64,000 nt of DNA from Paraburkholderia sp. BL21I4N1 (GTDB lineage Bacteria; Pseudomonadota; Gammaproteobacteria; Burkholderiales; Burkholderiaceae), in assembly GCF_002973525.1 (NCBI RefSeq), contig NZ_PVEN01000019.1, positions 1 through 64,000 of the forward strand. The letters run 5' to 3'. This document shows positions 26,532-35,345 of this stretch, piece after piece (within the stretch, counting starts at the first letter, position 1; each line of letters starts with the position of its first letter). The notes under the pieces are model-generated. The model was not told the origin of the DNA and did not search any database. It was given only the letters and a program-made list of their open reading frames with translations. Position numbers and translations under genes: made by a program.

Positions 26532-27431
26532 ATGGATCGTTTCGAGGAAATGCGCGTGTTCGTGCGGATCGCCGAGCGGCAAAGCTTCACGCGCGCGGCG
26601 GACGACCTGCAGATTCCGCGCGCCACCGTGACCACGCTGATGAAGCGCATGGAGCAGCGGCTCGGCGCGCGGTTGCTGGAGCGCACCACGCGCACGGTGC
26701 GGCTCACGCCCGACGGCGAAGCGTATTACGGCCGCTGCGTGCGGCTGATCGCCGATATGGAGGAGGCGGAGGGCTCGTTTTCGAACCTCGCGCCGAAAGG
26801 GCTGCTACGCGTGAATCTGCAAGGCACGCTGGCGCGCTATTTCATCGTGCCGGCGCTGTCGGCGTTTCTGGCACGGTTTCCCGACATCGAACTGATGATT
26901 GGCGAGGACGACCGCTACGTCGATCTGGTGCGCGAAGGGATCGATTGCGTGCTGCGGGCCGGCAATCTGCAGGATTCGTCGATGGTTGGGCGGCGTGTCG
27001 CGTTGCTGCCTCAGGTGACGGTGGCGAGTCCCGCGTATCTGGCGGCTTATGGCGAGCCCGCCGATCCGGCCGCGTTGGCCACGCACCGGGCGGTTAATTA
27101 TGTGTCGAGCGCGACCGGCAAGCCGGTGCCGCTGGAATTCAGCGTCGACGGCCGCGAGGTGGCGATGGTCTTGCCGTCCGCGGTCTCGGTAAGCGGCGTG
27201 GAGCTCTACACGGGGTCGGCGCTTGCCGGGCTCGGCATCGTGCAGGTGCCGCAATACCGCGTGGCGGATGAACTCGCGGCGGGGCGCCTGCGGATCATTC
27301 TCGCGGACTTCCCGCCGCCGCCGATGACGGTGTCCGTGCTGTATCCGCAGAACCGGCAACTGTCGTCGCGGGTGCGGGTGTTTGCGCAGTGGCTACGCGA
27401 GATTTTCGAAGCGTCGAACGTCGGCGTGTGA
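26532..27431 (+). CDS. LysR-family regulator
   Basis: A 299-residue regulator with helix-turn-helix (SFTRAADDLQIPRATVTTLM, about residues 18-38) and TTRTVRLTPDG wing, then an effector-binding domain of the CrgA/PtxR-like group. Divergent with the SDR gene, so a local activator or repressor role is likely. The start ATG 26532 fits the family N-terminus MDRFEEMRVFVRIAE. Confidence 0.87.
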   Translation: MDRFEEMRVFVRIAERQSFTRAADDLQIPRATVTTLMKRMEQRLGARLLERTTRTVRLTPDGEAYYGRCVRLIADMEEAEGSFSNLAPKGLLRVNLQGTLARYFIVPALSAFLARFPDIELMIGEDDRYVDLVREGIDCVLRAGNLQDSSMVGRRVALLPQVTVASPAYLAAYGEPADPAALATHRAVNYVSSATGKPVPLEFSVDGREVAMVLPSAVSVSGVELYTGSALAGLGIVQVPQYRVADELAAGRLRIILADFPPPPMTVSVLYPQNRQLSSRVRVFAQWLREIFEASNVGV

Positions 27432-27611
27432 ATGCGCGAGCAGTGTTCGTGCCGCGAGCGGTTCGCTTGTCACGCGTTTGCCCGCGCGTTCTTTTATGCG
27501 AGCGTTGCGGCGTCTCGTGGGATCATACGCACCGTGCCGGGCAAGCCGGCTTTTCGCACGGCACGCCGCGAAGTCAGTCGCGGTGGGGCACGCAATAACA
27601 GGAGCAGGGCA

Positions 27612-27929
27612 ATGATCGATGGACTGGTGGGCGGGCGCCTCTATGGTGAAGCGCAGATTCGCACGGGGCAGAACGGCCGACGTTTCGTGACGTGCAAGGT
27701 ACGGGCGACCACCAACGACGGCGACACGATTTTCGTCAACGTGATCGCGTTCGACGACGACGTGCAAACCGCGCTACTCGCGCTGAGCGATGCGGACAGC
27801 GTCGCGCTGAGCGGCACCTTGACGCCGAAGGTGTGGACCGACAAGAACGGGCTCGTCAAGCCGGCCGTGGACATGATCGCCCACCGTCTTCTAACCGCCT
27901 ACGAAGGACGCCGCGAAGAGGACGCCTGA
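27612..27929 (+). CDS. Short single-stranded-DNA-binding-like protein (OB fold)
   Basis: The protein has 105 residues. The pattern GGRLYGEAQIRTGQNGRRFVTCKVRA, then TIFVNVIAFDDDV and SVALSGTLTPKVWTDKNGLVKPAVDMIAHR follows SSB/PriB-type OB folds. It lacks the long acidic C-terminal tail of housekeeping SSB; the end is only RREEDA. It could be a specialised SSB or a plasmid- or phage-derived variant. AGGAG precedes ATG 27612, although the frame is open from 27432. Its last 31 bases overlap the convergent LysR gene. Confidence 0.75.
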   Translation: MIDGLVGGRLYGEAQIRTGQNGRRFVTCKVRATTNDGDTIFVNVIAFDDDVQTALLALSDADSVALSGTLTPKVWTDKNGLVKPAVDMIAHRLLTAYEGRREEDA

Positions 27930-28825
27930 GCCGTTTTGCGCGGCTCGCCGCCGCTGTCGCGCAGATAGTCGACGAAGCGTTCGGCGACCGGCTCCGCGTC
28001 GCCGCTTCTGCGCAAAAGCAGCACTTGCGATAACAGCGTCTCGCCCTTCAACGGCAAAAAACACACCCGCGGATCTTCGATCTGCCGCAACGTGTACGGC
28101 ACCAGCGCGACGCCCATGCCGAAGCCGACCATCGTGACGACGGTCTGCCACAAACGCGCTTCATGGCGAATCAACGGACTGAACCCGGCGCTTACGCACT
28201 GCGCGATGATCAGATCGTGATAATGCGGCGACACGGTGCGCGGAAACAGAATGAACGGTTCCTGCGCCAACGCCTGCAAGTCCACTTTGCGCCGCCTCGC
28301 CAACGGATGAGCGGCGGGCAGGCAAATCAGAAACGGCTCGGAAAATACCGGCGTGGACGTCACGTCTGACGGGAAATTGCCCCAATGCGCGCAGCCCATG
28401 TCGATCTGCATCCGCTGGATCGCGTGGACCTGTTCGCTCGTGTTCATCTCTTTCAGCACGATTTCGACGCCGGGATAATCGGCCTCGAACCGATGCACGG
28501 CCTGCGGCATGCCGCGATACAACATCGAATTCACGAAACCGATTCTGAGGCGGCCCGCGAGCCCATGCGCCGAGCGAACCGTGATGCGTTCCGCCTCGCT
28601 CGCCTGCAATAACAGCCGCCGCGCTTCGCCGAGCAGCACCTGACCGGCATTGGTCAGCGCCACCGTCTTGTTGGTGCGCGCAAGCAGTTGCACGCCGAGC
28701 TGCTCTTCAAACTTGCGGATGTCGAAACTCAGCGCGGGCTGCGAAATGAACAGATGCTTGGCCGCGCGGCCGAAATGCAGTTCTTCGGCGACCGCCACGA
28801 AATAGCGCAATTGCTTCAGGTCCAT
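27899..28825 (-). CDS. LysR-family regulator of the acyl-CoA dehydrogenase block
   Basis: A 308-residue LysR protein starting MDLKQLRYFVAVAEELHFGRAA, typical of the BenM/CatM-like group, with HTH through about residue 60 and an effector-binding domain afterwards. It is divergent from the acyl-CoA dehydrogenase gene 133 bases away, so it probably controls the 28.9-33.4 kb operon. The C-terminal 20 residues overlap the end of the SSB-like gene in opposite orientation. Confidence 0.87.
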   Translation of the reverse strand: MDLKQLRYFVAVAEELHFGRAAKHLFISQPALSFDIRKFEEQLGVQLLARTNKTVALTNAGQVLLGEARRLLLQASEAERITVRSAHGLAGRLRIGFVNSMLYRGMPQAVHRFEADYPGVEIVLKEMNTSEQVHAIQRMQIDMGCAHWGNFPSDVTSTPVFSEPFLICLPAAHPLARRRKVDLQALAQEPFILFPRTVSPHYHDLIIAQCVSAGFSPLIRHEARLWQTVVTMVGFGMGVALVPYTLRQIEDPRVCFLPLKGETLLSQVLLLRRSGDAEPVAERFVDYLRDSGGEPRKTAQASSSRRPS

Positions 28826-28846
28826 GACGGTCTCCGGTGTTCCGAT

Positions 28847-28865
28847 CGATAAGCTACGTCTATCG
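28847..28865. promoter_or_regulatory. Candidate LysR operator
   Basis: The inverted repeat CGATA-N9-TATCG lies in the 133-base gap between the regulator and the acyl-CoA dehydrogenase. It contains T-N11-A, the LysR consensus. No experiment supports it. Confidence 0.45.
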
Positions 28866-28958
28866 TACCGGAACTAAGTTGTATTAGACGATTATCGAAG
28901 CCGCTTCTATGCTGTTTCCACAAGGCGCCAACCAGGGCCGACTTGAGACGAGACAATC

Positions 28959-30722
28959 ATGAGCGACATCACTCCGCAGCCGGCACACGGCGCGTCCAAT
29001 ATTCCCGATAGCCGCGGCATCAATTTCTTCACCAGCGACCCCGATTTCGCGGGCCTGCTCAAACTGCATCTCGGCGACGCGCTGTATCGGGAGCTCGACA
29101 GCCAGTTCGTCGAACTCGGCCAACGCGCCTCCGGCGAACTCGACATCTGGGCGTTGTCCGCCGACAAGAATCCGCCGCAATTGCGGCATCGCACGCGGCG
29201 CGGCGAAGCGCTGCAGCGTATCGACAAGCATCCGGATTACGTCGCGCTGGAACGCGTGGCATACGCCGAGTTGGGACTCGCGTCGCTGAGCCACGCGACC
29301 CGAGACGGCCAGAAAACGCCGCCGCCGCTCGTGAAATACGCGCTGACCTTCCTGTTCGTGCAGGCGGAATTCGGTCTGTGCTGTCCGGTGAGCATGACCG
29401 ATTCGCTCACGCGCACGCTGCGCAAATTCGGTGCGCCCGAACTGGTCGCGCGGTTCTTGCCGCGGCTGGCATCGCGCGATTTCGACTCGCTGTTTCAAGG
29501 CGCGATGTTCATGACGGAGCAGGCCGCAGGCTCCGACGTCGCGCGGATCGCCACGCGCGCCACGCTGGAAACGGATGCGCAGGGCGCGCAAACATGGCGC
29601 CTGTACGGTGACAAATGGTTCTGCTCGAACGCCGACGCCGATCTCGCCATGGTGCTCGCGCGTCCCGATACCGCGCCGGCGGGTATCAACGGTCTTGCGC
29701 TGTTCCTGCTGCCGAAGACACTGCCGGATGGCTCGCGCAACGCTTACCGGATCGTGCGGTTGAAAGACAAGCTCGGCAGCCGCTCGATGGCGAGCGGCGA
29801 GATCGTGCTGGAAGGCGCTACCGCCTATCTGATCGGTGAAGTGGGGCGCGGCTTCCATCAGATGGCCGACATGATCAACATGTCGCGTCTGTCGAATGGC
29901 GTGCGCGCGGCCGGTTTGATGCGGCGTGCCGTGACGGAAGCGCTGCATATCGCACGTCATCGCGAGGCGTTCGGCCGCAAGCTGATCGATATGCCGCTGA
30001 TGCAACGGCAATTGCTCAAGATGATGCTGCCCGCCGAACAGGCGCGCTCGATGTTCATGCAGATCGCGCTGCTGCTCGACAAAGCCGACGCAGGCGACCT
30101 TCAAGCGGCGAAATGCGTGCGTATCCTGACGCCGTTGATCAAGTTCCGCGCCTGCCGCGACGCGCGCCGCGTGACCGGCGACGCCATGGAAGTGCGCGGC
30201 GGCACTGGCTACATCGAGGAGTGGAGCGACGCGCGGCTGGTGCGCGACGCGCATCTCGGCTCGATCTGGGAAGGCACCAGCAATATCGTCGCGCTCGATA
30301 TCGCGCGCGCGGCGAAACGCGACGGCGCGCTGGAACCATTGCGCGCGTATTTGCTGGATCGGCTCGGCGCGGCGGGTTTACCGGCGGCGAGTCTCGCTTT
30401 ACTGCGCGCCACGCTGACGCGCGCTTGCGATGCGCTGGCGAGCGTCGCGGAAGCCGGCCGCGACGAATGGGTCCGGCAGGCGGGCACGGCGTTGTATCAC
30501 GCGAGCACGGCGGTGCTGATGGCGTGCGAAGGCGCACGGCTCGCACCGGATTACCGGCGTCTTGCGCTGGCTCATCTGGTGGTGCGGCATAAGTTGTTGC
30601 CTGTCGATCCGCTGGACCCACGGAGTGCGTCGGACGAGCCCGGTGTGATCGACGCGTTGGTGAATGGGCGTGGCGTGACGCTCGAACAGGCGCTGCAGGT
30701 GTTGCCGGAAGGGAGTGTGTGA
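28959..30722 (+). CDS. Acyl-CoA dehydrogenase, AidB-like branch
   Basis: A 587-residue flavin enzyme longer than the usual 380-400, with the extended C-terminus of AidB and similar proteins. FMTEQAAGSDVA and WFCSNADADL bind flavin and substrate, GGTGYIEEW and SIWEGTSNI carry the FAD loop and the catalytic glutamate position. It could oxidise an acyl-CoA made by the CoA-transferase whose gene overlaps its stop by one base (TGATG). A DNA-alkylation role as in AidB is also possible, but the neighbours favour catabolism. Confidence 0.85.
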   Translation: MSDITPQPAHGASNIPDSRGINFFTSDPDFAGLLKLHLGDALYRELDSQFVELGQRASGELDIWALSADKNPPQLRHRTRRGEALQRIDKHPDYVALERVAYAELGLASLSHATRDGQKTPPPLVKYALTFLFVQAEFGLCCPVSMTDSLTRTLRKFGAPELVARFLPRLASRDFDSLFQGAMFMTEQAAGSDVARIATRATLETDAQGAQTWRLYGDKWFCSNADADLAMVLARPDTAPAGINGLALFLLPKTLPDGSRNAYRIVRLKDKLGSRSMASGEIVLEGATAYLIGEVGRGFHQMADMINMSRLSNGVRAAGLMRRAVTEALHIARHREAFGRKLIDMPLMQRQLLKMMLPAEQARSMFMQIALLLDKADAGDLQAAKCVRILTPLIKFRACRDARRVTGDAMEVRGGTGYIEEWSDARLVRDAHLGSIWEGTSNIVALDIARAAKRDGALEPLRAYLLDRLGAAGLPAASLALLRATLTRACDALASVAEAGRDEWVRQAGTALYHASTAVLMACEGARLAPDYRRLALAHLVVRHKLLPVDPLDPRSASDEPGVIDALVNGRGVTLEQALQVLPEGSV

Positions 30723-32068
30723 TGACGGCGTTCGCGAACCGTGGCGCACCAAACACGCAAGGCACGCAAAGCCCCCAGGGCGCGCTGCAAGGCATCAAGG
30801 TCATCGATTTGAGCCGCGTGCTCGGCGGCCCATACTGCACGCAGGCGCTGGCCGATCACGGCGCCCAGGTGATCAAGCTCGAACCCCCCGGCGGAGACGA
30901 AACACGCGGCTGGGGGCCGCCGTTTTACGGCGACACCGCGTGGTATTTCGCCGGCGTCAACCGCAACAAGCAGGGCATCGCCGTCGACCTGTCATGCGAC
31001 GAAGGCCGCGCGATTCTGTGGAAGCTGCTTGAAGACGCCGACGTGCTGGTCGAGAACTTCAAACCCGGCACGCTCGCGCGCTGGGGCATGGACTACGAGC
31101 GCGACCTGCGCGAGCGTTTCCCGAAACTAATTCACTGCGCGGTCTCGGGCTTCGGCCCCGACGGCCCGCTCGGCGGCTTACCCGGCTACGACGCCGCCAT
31201 CCAGGCAATGACCGGCCTGATGAGCGTGAACGGCGAGCACGACGGACCGGCCACGCGTGTCGGCCTGCCGGTCGTCGACATGGTGACGGGCCTGAACGCG
31301 CTCGCCGGCATTCTGCTTGCGCTCGCCGAGCGAACGACCAGCGGACGCGGCCAGTCGATCGATATCGCGTTGTACGACTGTGGTGTGTCGCTGCTCCATC
31401 CGCATCTGCCGAATTATTTCGGCTCCGGCCGCACGCCGCAACGCAGCGGCAACGCGCATCCCAACATCACGCCGTACGACAGCTATCGCACGGCGAGCGC
31501 GCCGATCTTTCTCGCGGTCGGCAACGACCGGCAGTTCGCGCGGCTGTGCGCGCATCTCGGCGCGCCCGAACTCGCCGACGATCCGCGCTATGTCGACAAC
31601 CGCAGCCGCTGCGCGCATCGCGAGCCCTTGAAGGCAGCGCTCGAAAACCTGCTCGCCGCCCACGACTGCGAGCCGCTCGCGCAGGCGCTGATCAACGCGG
31701 GCGTGCCCTGCGGTCCGGTGCAAACCGTCGACGTGGTCGCGCGTCATCCGCATACGGTGCATCGCGGGATGGTGGTGGAGTTGGGCGCGTATCGCGGCAC
31801 GGCGTCGCCGATCAAGCTGTCGCGCACGCCGGCCACGTATCGCAGCGCGCCACCGGCGCTCGGCGGCGACACGCGCGCGGTGCTGGATGGCTTGGGAATC
31901 GATGCGGCCACGCAGCAGAGATTGTTCGAGGCGGGCGTGTTGCGCGGCGCGATGCCGAAGGGCCGCGAGCCCGATGGCGTGGTGCCCGAGGCCCGCAAAC
32001 ACGAAAGCGGCGCGCCCAACGCTGATGTCCCCGAACCCGCCACGTTCGCCGCCAAGCCACGCAACTAG
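30722..32068 (+). CDS. Class III CoA-transferase (CaiB/BaiF family)
   Basis: A 448-residue protein with the family features SRVLGGPYCTQALADHGA near the N-terminus, FKPGTLARWG, and the catalytic-aspartate region LPVVDMVTG (D186 by alignment with formyl-CoA transferase, which is from memory). It would transfer CoA to a carboxylic acid. The C-terminal 45 residues are low-complexity and probably flexible. ATG 30722 overlaps the dehydrogenase stop; a GTG three bases earlier is possible. With the dehydrogenase and MHS transporter it suggests uptake, activation and oxidation of one organic acid. Confidence 0.87.
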   Translation: MTAFANRGAPNTQGTQSPQGALQGIKVIDLSRVLGGPYCTQALADHGAQVIKLEPPGGDETRGWGPPFYGDTAWYFAGVNRNKQGIAVDLSCDEGRAILWKLLEDADVLVENFKPGTLARWGMDYERDLRERFPKLIHCAVSGFGPDGPLGGLPGYDAAIQAMTGLMSVNGEHDGPATRVGLPVVDMVTGLNALAGILLALAERTTSGRGQSIDIALYDCGVSLLHPHLPNYFGSGRTPQRSGNAHPNITPYDSYRTASAPIFLAVGNDRQFARLCAHLGAPELADDPRYVDNRSRCAHREPLKAALENLLAAHDCEPLAQALINAGVPCGPVQTVDVVARHPHTVHRGMVVELGAYRGTASPIKLSRTPATYRSAPPALGGDTRAVLDGLGIDAATQQRLFEAGVLRGAMPKGREPDGVVPEARKHESGAPNADVPEPATFAAKPRN

Positions 32069-32138
32069 CCACCCGCAGTTCCCCGACGACGGCTCACAGA
32101 AGCCGCGCCATCCAGAAGAACGACCTTGGAGACAAACC

Positions 32139-33452
32139 ATGAATCGCGAGCCAGACGACCATGCCGCAACCCGGCAACCCACCCGCGCCGCAGCGGCGGC
32201 TTTCGTGGGCACCACCATCGAGTGGTACGACTTTTACATCTACGCCACGGCCTCGGCGCTGATTTTCGGCAAGCTGTTCTTTCCCGGCAGCGATCCGTTC
32301 TTCGCGACGCTGGCGTCGTTCGGTACCTTCGCGGTCGGCTTTTTCGCGCGACCGTTCGGCGGCCTGGTGTTCGGCCACCTGGGCGATCGCATCGGCCGCA
32401 AAAAGGCGCTGGTGGCGACGCTCGCGATCATGGGCGTCGGCACGGTCGGCATCGGCTTCCTGCCGACTTACGCGAGCGCCGGCGTGTGGGCGCCGGTGTT
32501 GCTGGTGCTGTTGCGCGTCGCGCAGGGCATCGCAATCGGCGGCGAATGGGGCGGCGCGGTGCTGATGGCGAGCGAACATGCGCCGCAAGGTAAACGGACT
32601 TTCTTCGCGTCGTTCGCGCAACTCGGCAGTCCGGCGGGTTTGATCCTGTCGCTGATCGCGTTCCGCGCGGTGGCGTCGATGGATAAGGGCGCGTTTCTTA
32701 GTTGGGGCTGGCGCCTGCCGTTTCTCGCCAGCGCAGTGCTGCTGGTGGTCGGCCTGCTGATCCGCGCGGGCGTCGACGAATCGCCGGAATTCAAGGCGCT
32801 CAAGGCACAACGCCGGGTCGCCGCGCTGCCGGTCGCCGAAGTGGTGCGTGACGCGTGGCGCACGCTATTGCTGTGTCTCGGCGCGAACGTGATCGGCGTG
32901 GCCGGCGCGTGGTTCGTCAACACCTTCATGCTCAATTACACGACGCAGACACTCGGCCTCGATCGCTCGTTGATTCTCGATTGTCTGTTCGTGGTGGCGT
33001 TCATTCAGTTGTTCACGCAACTGGGTTCGGGCTGGTTCGCGCAACGCATCGGCACCGGACGTTTCCTGAAAGGCGCGGCGGCGCTGGCCATGCTGTCGCC
33101 GTACCCGATGTTCGCGCTGGTCTCGACCGGCCGGCCGCTGGCGATCGTGACCGGCATCGCGCTGGCGGTGATGTGCATGTCGAGTTCGTATGCGGTGATG
33201 GCCGGCTTCATGTCGACCGCGTTCCCCGTGCGCGTCAGGTATTCGGCGATCTCGCTGTCGTACCAGGTGTGCGCGGCGTTGGCGGGTGGCTTGACTCCGT
33301 TGATCGGCACCGTGCTCGCGCATCGCTATCCTGGCGCCTGGTGGCCGCTGGCCGTGTTTTATAGCGTGCTGGCCGGGATTTCGCTGGTGTGCATCGGCAC
33401 GCTGGAGCGCCGCAAGCAGGGCACGGCGCGGACCGTCGTCGAAGCGGCCTAG
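32139..33452 (+). CDS. MFS transporter of the MHS type
   Basis: A 437-residue carrier with the MHS start FVGTTIEWYDFYIYATASAL, loop motif GDRIGRKKAL and VAQGIAIGGEWGGAVL, all typical of shikimate, alpha-ketoglutarate or dicarboxylate-proton symporters. It is the third gene of the operon with the dehydrogenase and CoA-transferase. GGAG lies ten bases before ATG 32139; the frame is open from 31887 but that part overlaps the transferase gene. Probably imports the acid that is then activated to its CoA ester. Confidence 0.87.
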   Translation: MNREPDDHAATRQPTRAAAAAFVGTTIEWYDFYIYATASALIFGKLFFPGSDPFFATLASFGTFAVGFFARPFGGLVFGHLGDRIGRKKALVATLAIMGVGTVGIGFLPTYASAGVWAPVLLVLLRVAQGIAIGGEWGGAVLMASEHAPQGKRTFFASFAQLGSPAGLILSLIAFRAVASMDKGAFLSWGWRLPFLASAVLLVVGLLIRAGVDESPEFKALKAQRRVAALPVAEVVRDAWRTLLLCLGANVIGVAGAWFVNTFMLNYTTQTLGLDRSLILDCLFVVAFIQLFTQLGSGWFAQRIGTGRFLKGAAALAMLSPYPMFALVSTGRPLAIVTGIALAVMCMSSSYAVMAGFMSTAFPVRVRYSAISLSYQVCAALAGGLTPLIGTVLAHRYPGAWWPLAVFYSVLAGISLVCIGTLERRKQGTARTVVEAA

Positions 33453-33613
33453 ACGACGCGCCGGTGTGTCGTTGCACCCGCTGGATAACGTGCCGAAATT
33501 GTTTTTCGTGGTTAACCCCACGTCATACTCGCGCGACATAATGTCATCCTCAAGCGCGCAGAACTCGCTCGCCATTCAGGCGGGCGATATAAAAATGACA
33601 GGGGAAGGTCATC

Positions 33614-35101
33614 ATGAATCGCTATCGTTCGCTGGGCGTTGTGACCGGCGCGGCGCAACTCGCCAGCGCCGACGTCTTGTGCCGGATGAGCGCGGCCTGG
33701 CAACGGCCCGGCGCGGTGAAGCCGTTCGATCTCGTGCTCGAGGAGCGGAGCTGGCAAGGTCCGGCTTCGCAGAGCGCGGCGAACGCCGGCTTCAAGATTC
33801 ACGTATTCGACACGCTGCGCGCATTCGAAAAACGCGGCGTCGATGCGATCGTTCTGCCGTGCTTCCTCAGCCACACCTTTATCGACGAACTGTCGGCGAA
33901 CGTTGCGCTGCCTGTCGCGAACATCATGAGCGCGCTGTCGGCGCATGTTCGCCAGGCGTTTCCCTCGGTGCGCCGGATCGGCGTGCTGACGTCCGACGCG
34001 ATCCGCGACAACGGTCTCTTTGAGCGCTATTTCGACGCCGCGCGCTTCGACGTGCTGCATCCGCTCAATGCAGCGGGCGTCGATTGCGTGACGAGCGCGG
34101 TGTTTGGCGACGCGGGCATCCGCAGCGGTCATTGCTACGGCAAGCCGATCGAGTTGCTGCGCGCGGCTTGCGCCGATCTCGTCGCGCAAGGCGCCGAGAT
34201 TATCGTGCCGGGTCTCGCGGAAATCGCGCTGGTGGCGCGCGCGCTCGACACGCAACCGGTGCCGCTCGTCGACGCCAATCTGGTCTACGCGCGTTACGTT
34301 GCCGCGGCGCAATTTACGCAGCCGGAGCGGCGCTTCAAGGTGGGCGTGCTGGGCGGCGTCGGCCCGGCGGCCACCGTCGATTTCATGAGCAAGCTGGTGC
34401 GCAACACGCCCGCCGCGCGCGACCAGGATCACATCAAGATCATGGTCGAGCAGAATCCGCAGATTCCGGACCGTACCGACGCGCTGCTCGGCCGCGGCGC
34501 CGATCCGACGCTCGCGCTCTACGCCGCCTGCAAGACGCTCGAAGACGGCGGCGCGGATCTGATCGCGATTCCGTGCAATACGGCGCATGCGTTCGTCGAA
34601 CAGATCCAGCCGTCGCTGACCATTCCGATCGTGAATATGCTGACCTGTACCGCCGATTATCTGCGCGACGCTTTTCCCGACGTGCGTGAGATCGGCGTGC
34701 TTGCCACCACGGGCACGCTCGCCAGCGGCGTCTACGAAACCGCGCTCGAAGCGAGCGGCTTCGTGCAGATCGCGCCGCGCGCGCCCGCGCAGGCGCGGCT
34801 GATGAACGCGATTTACGGACCGAACGGCGCGAAGGCGGGGCTGAGGTCTGGCGAGTGTTGCGAGGATCTGGCGGCGGCGATCGACGATCTGGTCGCGCAA
34901 GGCGTGCAGGTCATCGTGCTGGGCTGCACGGAGTTGCCGCTGTTGATGCGTGACGGTGCGCCGGGCGGTGAGGGCGTTGGCCCAGACGGGCAGACGGTGC
35001 GCTTCGTCGATCCGACCGACGTGCTCGCGCGCCGCTGCGTGGCTTACGCGCGGGGTGCGGGCACGCGGGTTAGTACTTGCGTGGAAGGCGTGTTCGGCTA
35101 G
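33614..35101 (+). CDS. Two-domain Asp/Glu racemase-family protein, N-terminal copy degenerate
   Basis: A 495-residue protein made of two Asp/Glu racemase folds in tandem. The C-terminal copy (about 245-480) has both catalytic cysteines: C321 in IPCNTAHAF and C438 in LGCTELPL. The N-terminal copy (about 1-235) keeps C83 in LPCFLSHTF, but the second site reads PGLAEIAL with leucine 201 in place of cysteine, so it should not racemise. The C-terminal half would interconvert L and D acidic or other amino acids; the N-terminal half may be structural or regulatory. GGGAAGG precedes ATG 33614. It lies 160 bases downstream of the transporter gene on the same strand. Confidence 0.85.
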   Translation: MNRYRSLGVVTGAAQLASADVLCRMSAAWQRPGAVKPFDLVLEERSWQGPASQSAANAGFKIHVFDTLRAFEKRGVDAIVLPCFLSHTFIDELSANVALPVANIMSALSAHVRQAFPSVRRIGVLTSDAIRDNGLFERYFDAARFDVLHPLNAAGVDCVTSAVFGDAGIRSGHCYGKPIELLRAACADLVAQGAEIIVPGLAEIALVARALDTQPVPLVDANLVYARYVAAAQFTQPERRFKVGVLGGVGPAATVDFMSKLVRNTPAARDQDHIKIMVEQNPQIPDRTDALLGRGADPTLALYAACKTLEDGGADLIAIPCNTAHAFVEQIQPSLTIPIVNMLTCTADYLRDAFPDVREIGVLATTGTLASGVYETALEASGFVQIAPRAPAQARLMNAIYGPNGAKAGLRSGECCEDLAAAIDDLVAQGVQVIVLGCTELPLLMRDGAPGGEGVGPDGQTVRFVDPTDVLARRCVAYARGAGTRVSTCVEGVFG

Positions 35102-35239
35102 GCCAGCCGCACCGGCGCCTTATTGCGCGCCGGCCCGATTCGGTTTCCGTTGCGCCCGACGCCGGTTCCGGCGCATCCCACTCTCTGTTCTCACAACGGC
35201 ACGACGCTTGCTGACCGACTGGTCGGCTCGCTCGTGTCA

Positions 35240-35268
35240 TGGAAAACTGTATAAATATACAGTATAGT
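35240..35268 (+). promoter_or_regulatory. Sigma-70-like promoter of the double uvrA gene
   Basis: TGGAAA and TATAGT are separated by 17 bases; the predicted start of transcription is near 35276. GTTGCAACCCGGG lies at 35274-35286 close to that point and resembles the 24-bp repeats downstream of the gene (41392-41462). Confidence 0.55.
35245..35264. promoter_or_regulatory. LexA (SOS) box at the uvrA promoter
   Basis: AACTGTATAAATATACAGTA matches the E. coli LexA consensus in 18 of 20 positions, including the CTGT-N8-ACAG core. It sits between the proposed -35 TGGAAA (35240-35245) and -10 TATAGT (35263-35268) elements, so LexA would block RNA polymerase. Confidence 0.9.
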
Positions 35269-35345
35269 ATCCCGTTGCAACCCGGGCTTTGGCGTGTGTC
35301 CCCGCCGGCTCAACTGCACCGAACTTGCGCGGTCGCGAGGCGTCC

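Noticed and set aside
28959-30722. Naming the acyl-CoA dehydrogenase aidB
   Set aside because: The C-terminal extension resembles AidB, but the CoA-transferase and carrier neighbours favour a catabolic role, so no symbol was given.
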